Of a stretch of DNA of 44,484 bases, positions 34,550 through 41,968 are shown in pieces (the stretch's first letter is position 1; each line of letters begins with the position of its first letter). The stretch comes from Bacteroidales bacterium. GTDB taxonomy: Bacteria; Bacteroidota; Bacteroidia; Bacteroidales; VadinHA17. The notes under the pieces were generated by a model that did not search any database, had not been told where the DNA came from, and saw nothing but the letters and a program-made list of their open reading frames with translations. The stretch lies in the NCBI GenBank assembly GCA_020201035.1, contig JAIVHO010000040.1, positions 1 through 44,484 of the forward strand, read 5' to 3'. A program made the translations under genes and the position numbers.

Positions 34550-37500
34550 TCACCTCTTAATCTCCCTCAGCACCGACTCCAGCCTGGAGCACAGAATCCC
34601 GGCGTCCTCACTATCAAATGGCATGGGAGGCCTTATCTTCAGCACATTACCATACAACCCGTCACTTCCTGTCAGTATACGTTTCTCACGAAGACGGTTA
34701 ACTATATAGTTACACTCTCCGGCAGCCGGTTCAAGTGTTTCATTTGATCTGACAAGTTCAACGCCTATAAAGAGACCTGAGCCCCTTACGTCTCCAATCA
34801 GGGGAAACTGCTCCTTAAGCTGATGAAGCATTCCAAGCAGGGAATTACCTGTTTCAAGAGCATGCTGCATGAGATTATCCCGGAGCGTAATCTCCAGTAC
34901 TTTTCTGCCGGTAACAGATGCTACCGTATTTCCTCCGAAGGTAGAGAAAAACTCCATGCCGTTATCAAATGCTTCAGCAATCTTTTCTGTTGTCACAACC
35001 ACACCTATGGGATACCCGTTTCCCACAGGTTTTCCAAGCACAACTATATCGGGTATTACTCCCTGCTGTTCAAATGCATAAAAAGAGTTACCTGTTCTGC
35101 CGTATCCTGTCTGTACCTCATCGGCAATAACAACACCCCCCGCTCCACGGATATGCCGGTAGACCTCCTTCAGGTATCCGGCGGGCAGCATTATCTGACC
35201 GCCCACACTGGGAGCGCTCTCTGCGATAAATGCGGCCACCTCCCGGCCCTGTTCAGTTAGTTCCGACATAAGTTCACCCACCTTAGCGCCAAGGACTCTG
35301 CCTGTTTCAGGGTCATCACCGCTCATCCTCCCCCTGAAGGTGTCGGGCAGAGGCAACTCATGCACCCATAAAGGCGCACCATTACCTCCTCTGCCATTAT
35401 GCTTCCAGGGACTTATATCTATCATGGTTGTAGTATTGCCATGGTAGGAGCCTTCGAGCACTACAACATCCTTTTGACCTGTATATGTCCTTGCCAGCCT
35501 CACTGCCAGCTCATTTGCTTCGCTTCCTGAATTCACCAGAAAGACTCTGCTGAGTGAATCAGGGAGAGTGGATATCAGTAACTCTGCGTAGCTGTTAAAG
35601 GCATCCGAGAGGTAGCGTGTGTTGGTTGCAAGAAGCGCACTCTGCCGCCAGAGAGCCTCAGTGACCTCCGGATGGCAATGTCCAGTATGGGGAACATTAT
35701 TATAGGCATCAAGATATTTCTGACCATTTGAATCAAACATATACTGCATCCATCCCCTTGACATCACCACTGGTTTGCGGTATGCCAGGGATAGATTACT
35801 GCCGGCCAGTTTGCGGCGCCCGTTTAATACCTTCTCTATCGGCGGCAGACTGTGCGGAAAAAGAGACGGGGGAATATTAAGCACCATATTTGGATCAGGT
35901 GAGAGGATTCTCCATCCGGCTATTTCGGTCGGACGGCAAACACCGGGAAAAGAGGCCTCAACCCTGCGCATATCACCTATTAACTGAAAATGGAGGTGCG
36001 GCGACCAGCCACCGTTTTCATGAGGTTCTCCTATCCAGGCAAACTCCTCTCCCCTGCTCACTCTGTCTCCCTTCCTCCTTCCGGCTATCGAGGATGCCGC
36101 CAGGTGGCCGTAGAGTGTATAAAAAAGGCCTCCTTCCGGAACAGTGTGTTTCAGTATAATCATATTACCATAATCGAGAGTGTCAGGATTATACTGAGCA
36201 ATATACACTTCAGCTTCAAAAGGGGCGTAGAGCGGATGACCCGCATCTGCAAACAGATCCATCCCCAGGTGCACGGATCTGTCGGGCCGCTCCCTGAAGG
36301 CACTGTCGCTGAATAGCGGTGAGGTATAGAGTATTCTGGGTTCGCACCATCGTCCCACCGCCACCCGGGCACCCCTGGCATCCATCTCCCTCCGGATACG
36401 GGAAGAGAGTTCATCTTCACTGTTCATTTCCGGATCACCTGAAATAAGATTACCCTCAACACTCAGGTCAAGAACCATAAAGGAGGAATCATCAGGAGGG
36501 ATACCTGTAACAGGGAATGCCTTATGTCCATTTTCAACAAGATATTTTTCGGATCTGCTGAACTTATCATTCAAAGGCAATCCGCAGGCCTCCCTGAACA
36601 TAACCGCTGCCAGATCGGTATTCACAGCCTCAATGGCATAGAGGGTGCGTTCAATCGGAAGCTGACTGACAGTAAGGTATTCATCATCAGGGCGCTCCTG
36701 CCTCTGTGCAGCCGCAATAGATATACTCATTGAGAGTCTTGCCCTGACAAGCACCAGAAGAATATCAGCCTCCAGCGGTTGCAATGGAAAAACAGAGTTA
36801 TAGCCCTTTACCACCTCAATGGCTACCGCGAGAGGGTCATCCCGGTCAAGTATCAGATAGGCAATTGCAATAGCCAGGTCGGCAATTGTATAGCTGTAGA
36901 GAGCATCTCCAAAATCCACAAATCCTGAAAGAGTGGGAAGTTCCCCCTCTCCGCCCGGTTTTACTATAATATTGTAGTCATTGGCATCATTGTATATAAT
37001 GCTTTTGCGAATCTCTGAGTCAAAAGGCTTTACCATTTCATCCCAGAGGTCAAGTGTCTCATGGCAGAAGGAGATCTGACTGACCTCTTTCAGAAGAGGA
37101 AGACGGGAAGAGATTATTTCGGGTGCATTACGGATATCCCATATCAAATCTCTTTCAAAAAGTGGCTCGCTGTACCCTGCAAGAAGCCTGTCGGTTCGTG
37201 CAAGCGCTACCCCCACAGATTCAGTTAACTCACCAGGATGGTGTTTTAAACGGGCCCAGGGAACACCATCGATCCGTGACTCCAGCATAACCATATACTT
37301 ATCGCTGTCATTTTCATCACTGAAGAGAGGTACCAATTCACCATTAAGGGAAGGAATAATCTCAGGTACCGGATTGCCACCGCCGGCAAGAAAAACGATA
37401 AGTTCAGCCATTGCAGATGCAAAGGGGTGATTCTCATTCCGGCTTAATATCTTCAGCACCAGGTCCGACTTTCCCGGTACTGAAACATAAAAATTCTGAT

Positions 37501-37606
37501 CGCGTTCACCCGGCAGAGGAGTTACACTTCCATCGATATTATAAAGCTGATTCAGTATCTTAATTGCTTTGCTCCCGCAGAAATCTGGCTTACCGGTAAG
37601 TGACAT
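34550..37606 (-). CDS. Kinase-like / M23 peptidase / class III aminotransferase fusion
   Basis: A 1018-residue three-domain protein. Residues about 20-340 form an aminoglycoside-phosphotransferase-like kinase: Asp207 and Asn212 in YNDANDYN replace the HGDxxxxN loop, and DFGD is at 231-234. Residues about 430-550 form an M23-type metallopeptidase domain with all zinc ligands: HLGMD at 446-450, YGHL at 499-502, HLHF at 537-540. Residues about 600-1018 form a class III PLP aminotransferase with SGSEANELA, the IADEVQ Asp at 829 and Lys859 in LGKPVGNGYP. Animal relatives of the two ends (hydroxylysine kinase and phospho-lyases such as ethanolamine-phosphate lyase) work in sequence, so a phosphorylate-then-eliminate activity on an amino alcohol is a fair inference. 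The M23 part is unexplained, and no signal peptide is seen. I recall that such fusions occur elsewhere. Confidence 0.85.
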   Translation of the reverse strand: MSLTGKPDFCGSKAIKILNQLYNIDGSVTPLPGERDQNFYVSVPGKSDLVLKILSRNENHPFASAMAELIVFLAGGGNPVPEIIPSLNGELVPLFSDENDSDKYMVMLESRIDGVPWARLKHHPGELTESVGVALARTDRLLAGYSEPLFERDLIWDIRNAPEIISSRLPLLKEVSQISFCHETLDLWDEMVKPFDSEIRKSIIYNDANDYNIIVKPGGEGELPTLSGFVDFGDALYSYTIADLAIAIAYLILDRDDPLAVAIEVVKGYNSVFPLQPLEADILLVLVRARLSMSISIAAAQRQERPDDEYLTVSQLPIERTLYAIEAVNTDLAAVMFREACGLPLNDKFSRSEKYLVENGHKAFPVTGIPPDDSSFMVLDLSVEGNLISGDPEMNSEDELSSRIRREMDARGARVAVGRWCEPRILYTSPLFSDSAFRERPDRSVHLGMDLFADAGHPLYAPFEAEVYIAQYNPDTLDYGNMIILKHTVPEGGLFYTLYGHLAASSIAGRRKGDRVSRGEEFAWIGEPHENGGWSPHLHFQLIGDMRRVEASFPGVCRPTEIAGWRILSPDPNMVLNIPPSLFPHSLPPIEKVLNGRRKLAGSNLSLAYRKPVVMSRGWMQYMFDSNGQKYLDAYNNVPHTGHCHPEVTEALWRQSALLATNTRYLSDAFNSYAELLISTLPDSLSRVFLVNSGSEANELAVRLARTYTGQKDVVVLEGSYHGNTTTMIDISPWKHNGRGGNGAPLWVHELPLPDTFRGRMSGDDPETGRVLGAKVGELMSELTEQGREVAAFIAESAPSVGGQIMLPAGYLKEVYRHIRGAGGVVIADEVQTGYGRTGNSFYAFEQQGVIPDIVVLGKPVGNGYPIGVVVTTEKIAEAFDNGMEFFSTFGGNTVASVTGRKVLEITLRDNLMQHALETGNSLLGMLHQLKEQFPLIGDVRGSGLFIGVELVRSNETLEPAAGECNYIVNRLREKRILTGSDGLYGNVLKIRPPMPFDSEDAGILCSRLESVLREIKR

Positions 37607-37973
37607 AATAAAATCGTTTAAAGAGTAATTTCACTGTTTTACAAATTTCTCACTCCTCCTGCTCCGCTGCTCATCCGCCACCTTTAAAAATTTCACCAAA
37701 GTTATTACAGATATTCCTGTTAAGGCAGAAAATACTGAAAAATAGTGTGGACTTCTGATTCTTGCTTCTGAAGCAGGCACATTACTGAAACAGGCACTGT
37801 AATTAATGAGGTTGAAAAATCAGAAAAATAGTGTGATCATCCTCTTGCTTCTGAAGCATGCACTGCTACTAAAATTTGAAACAGTGATGATGAGTTACTA
37901 TATTTACAGTTCCCTTTCTGAAAGATAACGGAAAGAGTATTTTTTTGCAAGGTCCTCTTAAATGGAGAAAAGG
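37607..37973. other. Gene-free stretch with two imperfect 45-bp direct repeats
   Basis: No convincing gene lies here. GAAAAATAGTGTG...CTTGCTTCTGAAGCA occurs at 37736-37780 and again at 37822-37863 with a few changes, about 86 bp apart. The remainder is AT-rich and no promoter boxes were found. It lies upstream of the fusion gene start and before the 24-bp array. Confidence 0.45.
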
Positions 37974-38260
37974 TCGATTGGCAGCCTGAGGCAATGACCG
38001 TTTGGTGGCCTGAATAAATGGTCGAATGGAAGTTGGAGGCAATGATCGTTTGGTGGTTGGAATAAATGGTCGCCTGGCAGCCTGAGGCAATGATCGTTTG
38101 GTGGTCGGAAGAAATGGTCGCCTGGAAGTTGGAAGCAATGATCGTTTGGTGGTTGGAAGAAATGGTCGCCTGGTAACCGGCAGTAATGATTAAGGGCAGT
38201 TGAAGGAAATGTTTATTTGGTCACCTGAAATAATGACCGCCTGGTAACCGGCAGTAATGA
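37974..38260. repeat. Tandem array of about twelve 24-bp units (48-bp higher-order repeat)
   Basis: Units begin at 37974, 37998, 38022, 38046, 38070, 38094, 38118, 38142, 38166, 38190, 38212 and 38237; most are 24 bp and two near the end are 22-25 bp. The pattern is (T/C)CGnnTGGnnG...AATGA or AATGG. Alternate units share TCGTTTGGTGG or TCGCCTGG, so the true period is 48. There are no unique spacers, so it is not CRISPR. The minus strand stays open in parts because 24 is a multiple of three, but this is probably not coding. Confidence 0.9.
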
Positions 38261-38310
38261 TTATAGGGCAGTTGGAGGAGTAAAAGGGTTACAATTGCAG
38301 TTGTGTAGTT

Positions 38311-38360
38311 AAAATATTATGCGAGAGCGAAGCGGTTACATTCGTTCTCAAATTTTTAAT
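38311..38360 (+). repeat. Leader/promoter repeat, copy B part 1 (upstream of elbB-like gene)
   Basis: Matches the reverse complement of 30721-30770 at 49 of 50 bases. It holds GAGAGCGAA, the loop GCGGTTACA and TTCGTTCTC, a nine-pair hairpin with one G-T wobble. It is separated from part 2 by a 101-bp insertion. Confidence 0.9.
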
Positions 38361-38461
38361 CCACCTTCGCGTTCCGCTGCGGCGGACGAGAGGGTGTGTT
38401 TAATTCCCCGGGGCTTGCCCCGAAAAGAAAGGTCCAGGGCTTGCCCTGGGGTATAATACCA
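38361..38461. mobile_element. 101-bp REP/MITE-like insertion with paired hairpins
   Basis: Absent from copy A, where the two halves are contiguous. It is flanked by TTTAAT at 38355-38360 and 38462-38467, consistent with a target-site duplication. Two perfect hairpins lie inside: CGGGGC-TT-GCCCCG at 38409-38422 and CCAGGGC-TT-GCCCTGG at 38434-38449. A GC-rich TCCGC-TGCG-GCGGA stem also lies near its left end. It encodes no protein, so a transposase would have to be supplied elsewhere. Confidence 0.6.
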
Positions 38462-38464
38462 TTT

Positions 38465-38507
38465 AATTAATTTATTGTCAAATAATTACAAAATTTTAAA
38501 CGTATGA
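38465..38507 (+). repeat. Leader/promoter repeat, copy B part 2
   Basis: Matches the reverse complement of 30681-30723 at about 39 of 43 bases, running into the ATGA of the elbB-like gene. The gene's own start codon is thus inside the repeat. Confidence 0.85.
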
Positions 38508-39154
38508 AATTTGCTATAATATTATCGGGATGTGGTGTTTTTGACGGATCAGAAATTCATGAAGCAACTATGACAATGCTTGCAGTTGTCCGAAACGGCG
38601 GAGTCTATGATATTTTTGCTCCCGATGTAAAGCAGCATCATGTAATCAATCACCTTACGGGGGAAACGATGAAGGAGAGTCGCAATGTGCTGGTTGAATC
38701 GGCCCGGATTGCCCGGGGCAAGATATCACCTCTGAGCAGTTACAATGCCGGAGATTTTGATGCGATAATCTTCCCGGGGGGCTTCGGTGTAGCGAAGAAT
38801 CTCTGTACATATGCTTTTGAAGGAACCGATTGCGATGTGGACAGTGTTGTGGAAAAGGTTATAAGAGAGAGTCACGATGCCGGGAAACCAATAGGTGCTC
38901 TTTGTATAGCCCCTGTGCTTATTACGAGGATACTGGGGGCAGTGAATGTAACTATCGGAAGCGATAAGGCAACTGCTGAAACAATTGAACAGATGGGAGG
39001 TATTCATACCGGTGCGTCACACGGAGAGGTTATAATTGACAGGAAGAACAGGGTTGTAACCAATCCCTGCTACATGATTGACGGAACAATTGATGACATT
39101 GCCACCGGTGCAGATAATGTGGTAAAGGCACTTATTGAGATGATCTCCTTATAA
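38504..39154 (+). CDS. elbB: ElbB-like DJ-1/PfpI (GATase1) family protein
   Basis: A 216-residue single-domain protein of the class I glutaminase-like superfamily. MKFAIILSGCGVFDGSEIHE at the start, FDAIIFPGGFGVAKNL, the nucleophile-elbow Cys in IGALCIAPVL, and TIGSDKATAETIEQMGG, TNPCYMIDG at the end match ElbB, a glyoxalase-like protein tied to isoprenoid synthesis in E. coli. Its substrate in this organism is unproven. The leader is a repeated sequence, also upstream of gcvP, with an added insertion. An RHS fragment starts one base after its stop. Confidence 0.88.
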   Translation: MKFAIILSGCGVFDGSEIHEATMTMLAVVRNGGVYDIFAPDVKQHHVINHLTGETMKESRNVLVESARIARGKISPLSSYNAGDFDAIIFPGGFGVAKNLCTYAFEGTDCDVDSVVEKVIRESHDAGKPIGALCIAPVLITRILGAVNVTIGSDKATAETIEQMGGIHTGASHGEVIIDRKNRVVTNPCYMIDGTIDDIATGADNVVKALIEMISL

Positions 39155-39155
39155 T

Positions 39156-39251
39156 AATCCTATTAGATTTATTGATCCGTTTGGCTTGGACACTCCTCAA
39201 GTAAATCTGAAATCAAGAAATGTTCATCAGACTTCGACCTTGCTGAATTAA
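39156..39251 (+). pseudogene. RHS/YD-repeat core fragment (NPIRFIDP type)
   Basis: The frame from 39156 reads NPIRFIDPFGLD and then about 19 residues to a stop at 39249-39251. NPIRFIDPDG is the hallmark end of the RHS-repeat-associated core, after which the variable toxin tip begins. There is no start or upstream RHS sequence; elbB ends one base before. Only a decayed tail remains. Confidence 0.65.
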
Positions 39252-39481
39252 GGTTTCAGAGTCTCTTTGGCTTCGTCCCAATCTGTTAGTAAGGAAGGAT
39301 CTTTTCTTGACTTTTCAAACCGGCTCATTACAAGTTTTTGGTGAGATTCGGTAACTGAATATTTTTCCTTCTCCTTTTTGGTAGCAAAGTCGAGTAAATT
39401 CCGGATTGCGTCAATAAGGTTTTTATCGTCGATTTGCCTGAGCCTCTCTATAATCATCTGTTTCTTTACCTGCAAATTCAT
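39248..39481 (-). CDS. Small protein, possible orphan antitoxin
   Basis: A 77-residue charged helical protein starting MNLQVKKQMIIERLRQIDDK and ending LLTDWDEAKETLKP. The pattern of an N-terminal helix, a basic middle and a final W-x-E-x-K resembles antitoxins paired with RelE/ParE toxins, but no toxin follows downstream. I cannot assign a named family. A canonical promoter 24 bp upstream supports expression. It overlaps the RHS fragment tail by 4 bp. Confidence 0.55.
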   Translation of the reverse strand: MNLQVKKQMIIERLRQIDDKNLIDAIRNLLDFATKKEKEKYSVTESHQKLVMSRFEKSRKDPSLLTDWDEAKETLKP

Positions 39482-39504
39482 TATTCCCTGGATTTGATCT
39501 TAAA

Positions 39505-39536
39505 CAAAGATACCAGTTGAAGGAGACTAAAGCAAA
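39505..39536 (-). promoter_or_regulatory. Promoter of the orphan antitoxin-like gene
   Basis: On the minus strand, TTTG (39536-39533), a 20-bp spacer, then TATCTTTG (39512-39505). The -10 box matches exactly and the -33 lies at acceptable distance. The start site would be near 39498, 17 bp before the ATG. Confidence 0.65.
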
Positions 39537-39630
39537 AAATCGGAGATTGACCCAGAATCCTGAATTTTAATACTTTTTAACTGAGAATTTTATTATTTTT
39601 ATCCATGTTCTTTGATTTTTTAGCAAAACT

Positions 39631-39678
39631 TACTTGCTGGATTATGGGGCAAGGATGTACGATCCGCAGATAGGCAGG
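39631..39678 (+). pseudogene. RHS core fragment (LDYGARMYDPQIGR)
   Basis: The frame reads YLLDYGARMYDPQIGR, the hallmark segment of the RHS core that normally lies shortly before NPIRFIDPDG. Here it lies 480 bp after the NPIRF fragment, in the wrong order. It is cut at AGGCAGGTCCAG, where sequence of a different gene begins. In-frame stop upstream at 39613. Confidence 0.7.
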
Positions 39679-39785
39679 TCCAGTATATGGCCCGGCATAA
39701 ATATGTCAGCTCCACAGAACGCTACCAGTTAAACAACCTGGACAACCTGCAGAGCAAGCTGGAAGAGTTCCATCCCCTGGGATAG
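39678..39785 (+). pseudogene. C-terminal fragment of a tyrosine recombinase
   Basis: The frame reads VQYMARHKYVSSTERYQ and ends EEFHPLG before a stop. H-x2-V-S-S-T-x-x-Y is the box II pattern of phage-type integrases, with the nucleophile Tyr (TERY). Only 35 residues remain. It is joined directly to the RHS fragment in another frame. No upstream catalytic Arg is present, so it cannot be active. Confidence 0.6.
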
Positions 39786-39806
39786 CCAAATAAGAATATT
39801 AATACG

Positions 39807-39814
39807 TAACTTTG
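39807..39814 (+). promoter_or_regulatory. Candidate -10 box for the toxin-antitoxin pair
   Basis: TAACTTTG matches TAnnTTTG about 15 bp before the ATG at 39829. No TTTG at the -33 distance. Confidence 0.35.
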
Positions 39815-39828
39815 TAATAGAGTAAACA

Positions 39829-40041
39829 ATGGGACTTATGAACACAATTGAGAAAAGAGATTTTATACACAGCCATTTGCACCGGGTAAAAGAACCTGTA
39901 ATAGATGATATCTATGATAAGATGTTGTCCTTTCTTCATGAGTCATTGATCAATGAATCTGAGGAAGATATCAAAAACGGCGATTTAATATCCCATGAGT
40001 CATTAAAGAAAGAAGTCTTAGACTGGAGATGTACGAAATAA
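39829..40041 (+). CDS. Type II antitoxin
   Basis: A 70-residue acidic protein (MNTIEKRDFIHSHLHRVKEP, then SEEDIKNGDLISHESLKKEV) directly upstream of a RelE/ParE toxin and overlapping it by 13 bp, the usual arrangement. An internal ATG at 39838 could be the start. The N-terminus may bind DNA and the C-terminal stretch would wrap the toxin, by analogy. Confidence 0.75.
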   Translation: MGLMNTIEKRDFIHSHLHRVKEPVIDDIYDKMLSFLHESLINESEEDIKNGDLISHESLKKEVLDWRCTK

Positions 40042-40340
40042 AGTGGACATCAAGGGCAGTCAGTGACTTACGCAAGATCTATCTTTTTTATACTGAGCAG
40101 CGGGGAGAAGAAAAAGCCTTTACCATGGTTCAGTCAATATTAAAAAAGGTAGATGTTCTGTCCGACAAACGATTTACCGGGATGGGTGCTGTTGATGAAC
40201 AGTTTAAACACCTTAAGAGAGACTATAAGAAACTGATAGTAAGAAATATCAAAGTCACGTATCGCTTAAGTTCAAGCAAACCGACAGTATATATTAACAG
40301 GGTTTTTGATACACGTCAGGATCCTGTAAAGAACAAATAG
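40029..40340 (+). CDS. RelE/ParE-family toxin
   Basis: A 103-residue toxin starting MYEIKWTSRAVSDLRKIYLF, the typical W-x-x-x-A-x-x-D-L-x-x-I of ParE/RelE proteins. KHLKRDYKKLIVRNIKVTYR and the end VYINRVFDTRQDP are also family-like. Whether it is a ribosome-dependent RNase or a gyrase poison cannot be told. It is full length and paired with the antitoxin at 39829. Confidence 0.82.
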   Translation: MYEIKWTSRAVSDLRKIYLFYTEQRGEEKAFTMVQSILKKVDVLSDKRFTGMGAVDEQFKHLKRDYKKLIVRNIKVTYRLSSSKPTVYINRVFDTRQDPVKNK

Positions 40341-40588
40341 CCTGATAAACCCACACAAAACATAATCCAGCCAGTTCGCTGCTCTCACTTCCCCCTGTCT
40401 TTTGTTTTGTTCCCCACGCCGGCCCTTCTGTTGCTTTGCCTACCTGACCTTATTGCAGCACATTGTTCCCAAGTCCTCGGGGTACCTGGTGATTACAATA
40501 ATCGTCCTGGCATCAGGTTGGGTTCGGATAATAGGGGTACGAAATTACAGGTCGGGGTACTTAATAGGCCCGTTTTCAGAGTTGCAGC

Positions 40589-41200
40589 CTATATCCTTCC
40601 TGCCTCCAGCTCCAGAATTATTCTTTCAATAAGGTAATCGTCGCCGTACGGATCATACTTTGCCTTCAGGTTAGAGCCGAATATCCGCGCAATTCCCTGC
40701 CAGAAGAGAGCGGATACGGAACCCCTGTAATCCCTTATCAGATCATATGAACTATTCATTGTTTCACGGTCAATAAGCTTAATCAGTATCCTTCCCTGCG
40801 TGAGGGTCATGCTGCGCATATCATCCTCATATTCAGAAAATATCTCCTTCTCAAAGCCTCTCAGAAACCGGCGGCGATCAGAGTCATTACTAAATGTCTC
40901 AAGGGTATCATTTACTTCAGCAAGGGATTCCCTCACCAGCACACAGTAAGGATACACCTTCTTGACATTATAAACCGTACGCTGGTACCTCCACCACTGA
41001 AACCGGTCTTTCAGGCTCATACTGTGGGTAACGGTAACCTCATCAAGTTCAATCTCAGGAAGCGTTTCACCGTTACGGGTTACATTATGCAATATGTAAA
41101 ACCTGTCAGGCAGGGTATCCTTCCTATGGATAATTGTATCCTGTGCCGAAAGGGAGATTAACGGTAGTAGTAACAATAATATGATCTGCAGATGTTTCAT
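40589..41200 (-). CDS. DUF4294 protein (exported)
   Basis: A 203-residue protein with a signal peptide (IILLLLLPLISLSAQ) and the DUF4294 core: EIELDEVTVT, KDRFQWWRYQRTVYNVKKVY, FEKEIFSEYEDDMRSMTLTQ, GRILIKLIDRETMNSSYDLI. The family is restricted to Bacteroidota and has no known function; a periplasmic location is inferred. It is divergent from the DUF3267 gene, sharing a promoter region. Confidence 0.88.
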   Translation of the reverse strand: MKHLQIILLLLLPLISLSAQDTIIHRKDTLPDRFYILHNVTRNGETLPEIELDEVTVTHSMSLKDRFQWWRYQRTVYNVKKVYPYCVLVRESLAEVNDTLETFSNDSDRRRFLRGFEKEIFSEYEDDMRSMTLTQGRILIKLIDRETMNSSYDLIRDYRGSVSALFWQGIARIFGSNLKAKYDPYGDDYLIERIILELEAGRI

Positions 41201-41213
41201 AATGTTATAATGG

Positions 41214-41230
41214 CAAAATTAATAAATTTG
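41214..41230. promoter_or_regulatory. Divergent -10 boxes for DUF4294 and DUF3267 genes
   Basis: Plus strand: TAAATTTG at 41223-41230. Minus strand: TAATTTTG at 41221-41214. Both fit TAnnTTTG and lie one base apart, forming a GGCAAA-n9-TTTGCC dyad. Neither has a clear -33 TTTG. The minus transcript would be nearly leaderless. Confidence 0.5.
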
Positions 41231-41265
41231 CCAACTATAGTAAACTGTACAACAAAAGGATCATC

Positions 41266-41901
41266 ATGAATATCACTCCAGAAAGTATCAAAGGAAATCC
41301 TGAAAACAGTCACCTGCTGACACTTCACTACAATGAGATGATCCCGTTTGTGATAGAACACCTCAAAAAGCGTACCCTTCCTGTTTTTATTGCACTGCTG
41401 GTACTAATTTGTATGATTATACCTCTTATTGTCATCAGAGTTAATATCGCCGGTACCTATCCCCTGTCGAATATAGTACTTCATTCCCTGACAGGGCTGG
41501 TGATTCTGCCCCTGTTATTAATACTGCCTCACGAATTCCTTCACATATTACCCTACCGGCTCTCCGGAGCACGTGATATCAGGATAGGTGCAAACTGGAA
41601 GGAGGCATACTTCTATGTCACTGCGCACAACCATCCGGTACAAAGGGGATGGTTTATGGTAATTGCTTTAACCCCGGCAATAACAATTACTGCAATTATA
41701 GCCCTGGCAATGGTATATGTCACACCCCTCTGGCAATGGAGCCTTATCTGCGCCCTCTTTGCACATTCAACAATGTGCGCCGGAGATCTGGCTCTTCTAA
41801 ACTATTTTTACATTAACCGCCACAAAAATATTGTTACCTGGGATGACGTGGGTAAGGGGGAGGCATACTTTTATGAGATATCTGACACCACCATGATATA
41901 A
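41266..41901 (+). CDS. DUF3267 membrane protein (zincin-like HExxH)
   Basis: A 211-residue membrane protein with about four to five hydrophobic segments (VFIALLVLICMIIPLIVI, LHSLTGLVILPLLLILP, GWFMVIALTPAITITAIIA, and a fourth about 155-175). HEFLH near residue 88 after LILPHEF is the zinc-binding HExxH of the DUF3267 family, thought to be putative intramembrane or membrane-bound metalloproteases. No substrate is known. It is divergent from DUF4294 and followed by a terminator-like repeat array. Confidence 0.82.
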   Translation: MNITPESIKGNPENSHLLTLHYNEMIPFVIEHLKKRTLPVFIALLVLICMIIPLIVIRVNIAGTYPLSNIVLHSLTGLVILPLLLILPHEFLHILPYRLSGARDIRIGANWKEAYFYVTAHNHPVQRGWFMVIALTPAITITAIIALAMVYVTPLWQWSLICALFAHSTMCAGDLALLNYFYINRHKNIVTWDDVGKGEAYFYEISDTTMI

Positions 41902-41968
41902 ATCGTGAAAGAGTCATAAAGTATCCCGCCTGCATTAGAATGACCTTCATACTGCGACAGGTCAGAAA

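Noticed and set aside
37869-38138. A 90-codon minus-strand frame with RPF and KRSLP repeats
   Set aside because: The frame stays open because the underlying 24-bp repeat is a multiple of three. It has no promoter, no homology I recognise, and its start lies mid-array.
37974-38260. CRISPR array
   Set aside because: Units are contiguous with no unique spacers, are too short and vary from one another.
40341-40588. Gene between the toxin and the DUF4294 gene
   Set aside because: Overlapping short frames of about 76 codons have low-complexity translations and no start signals. I see nothing else in this 248-bp stretch.
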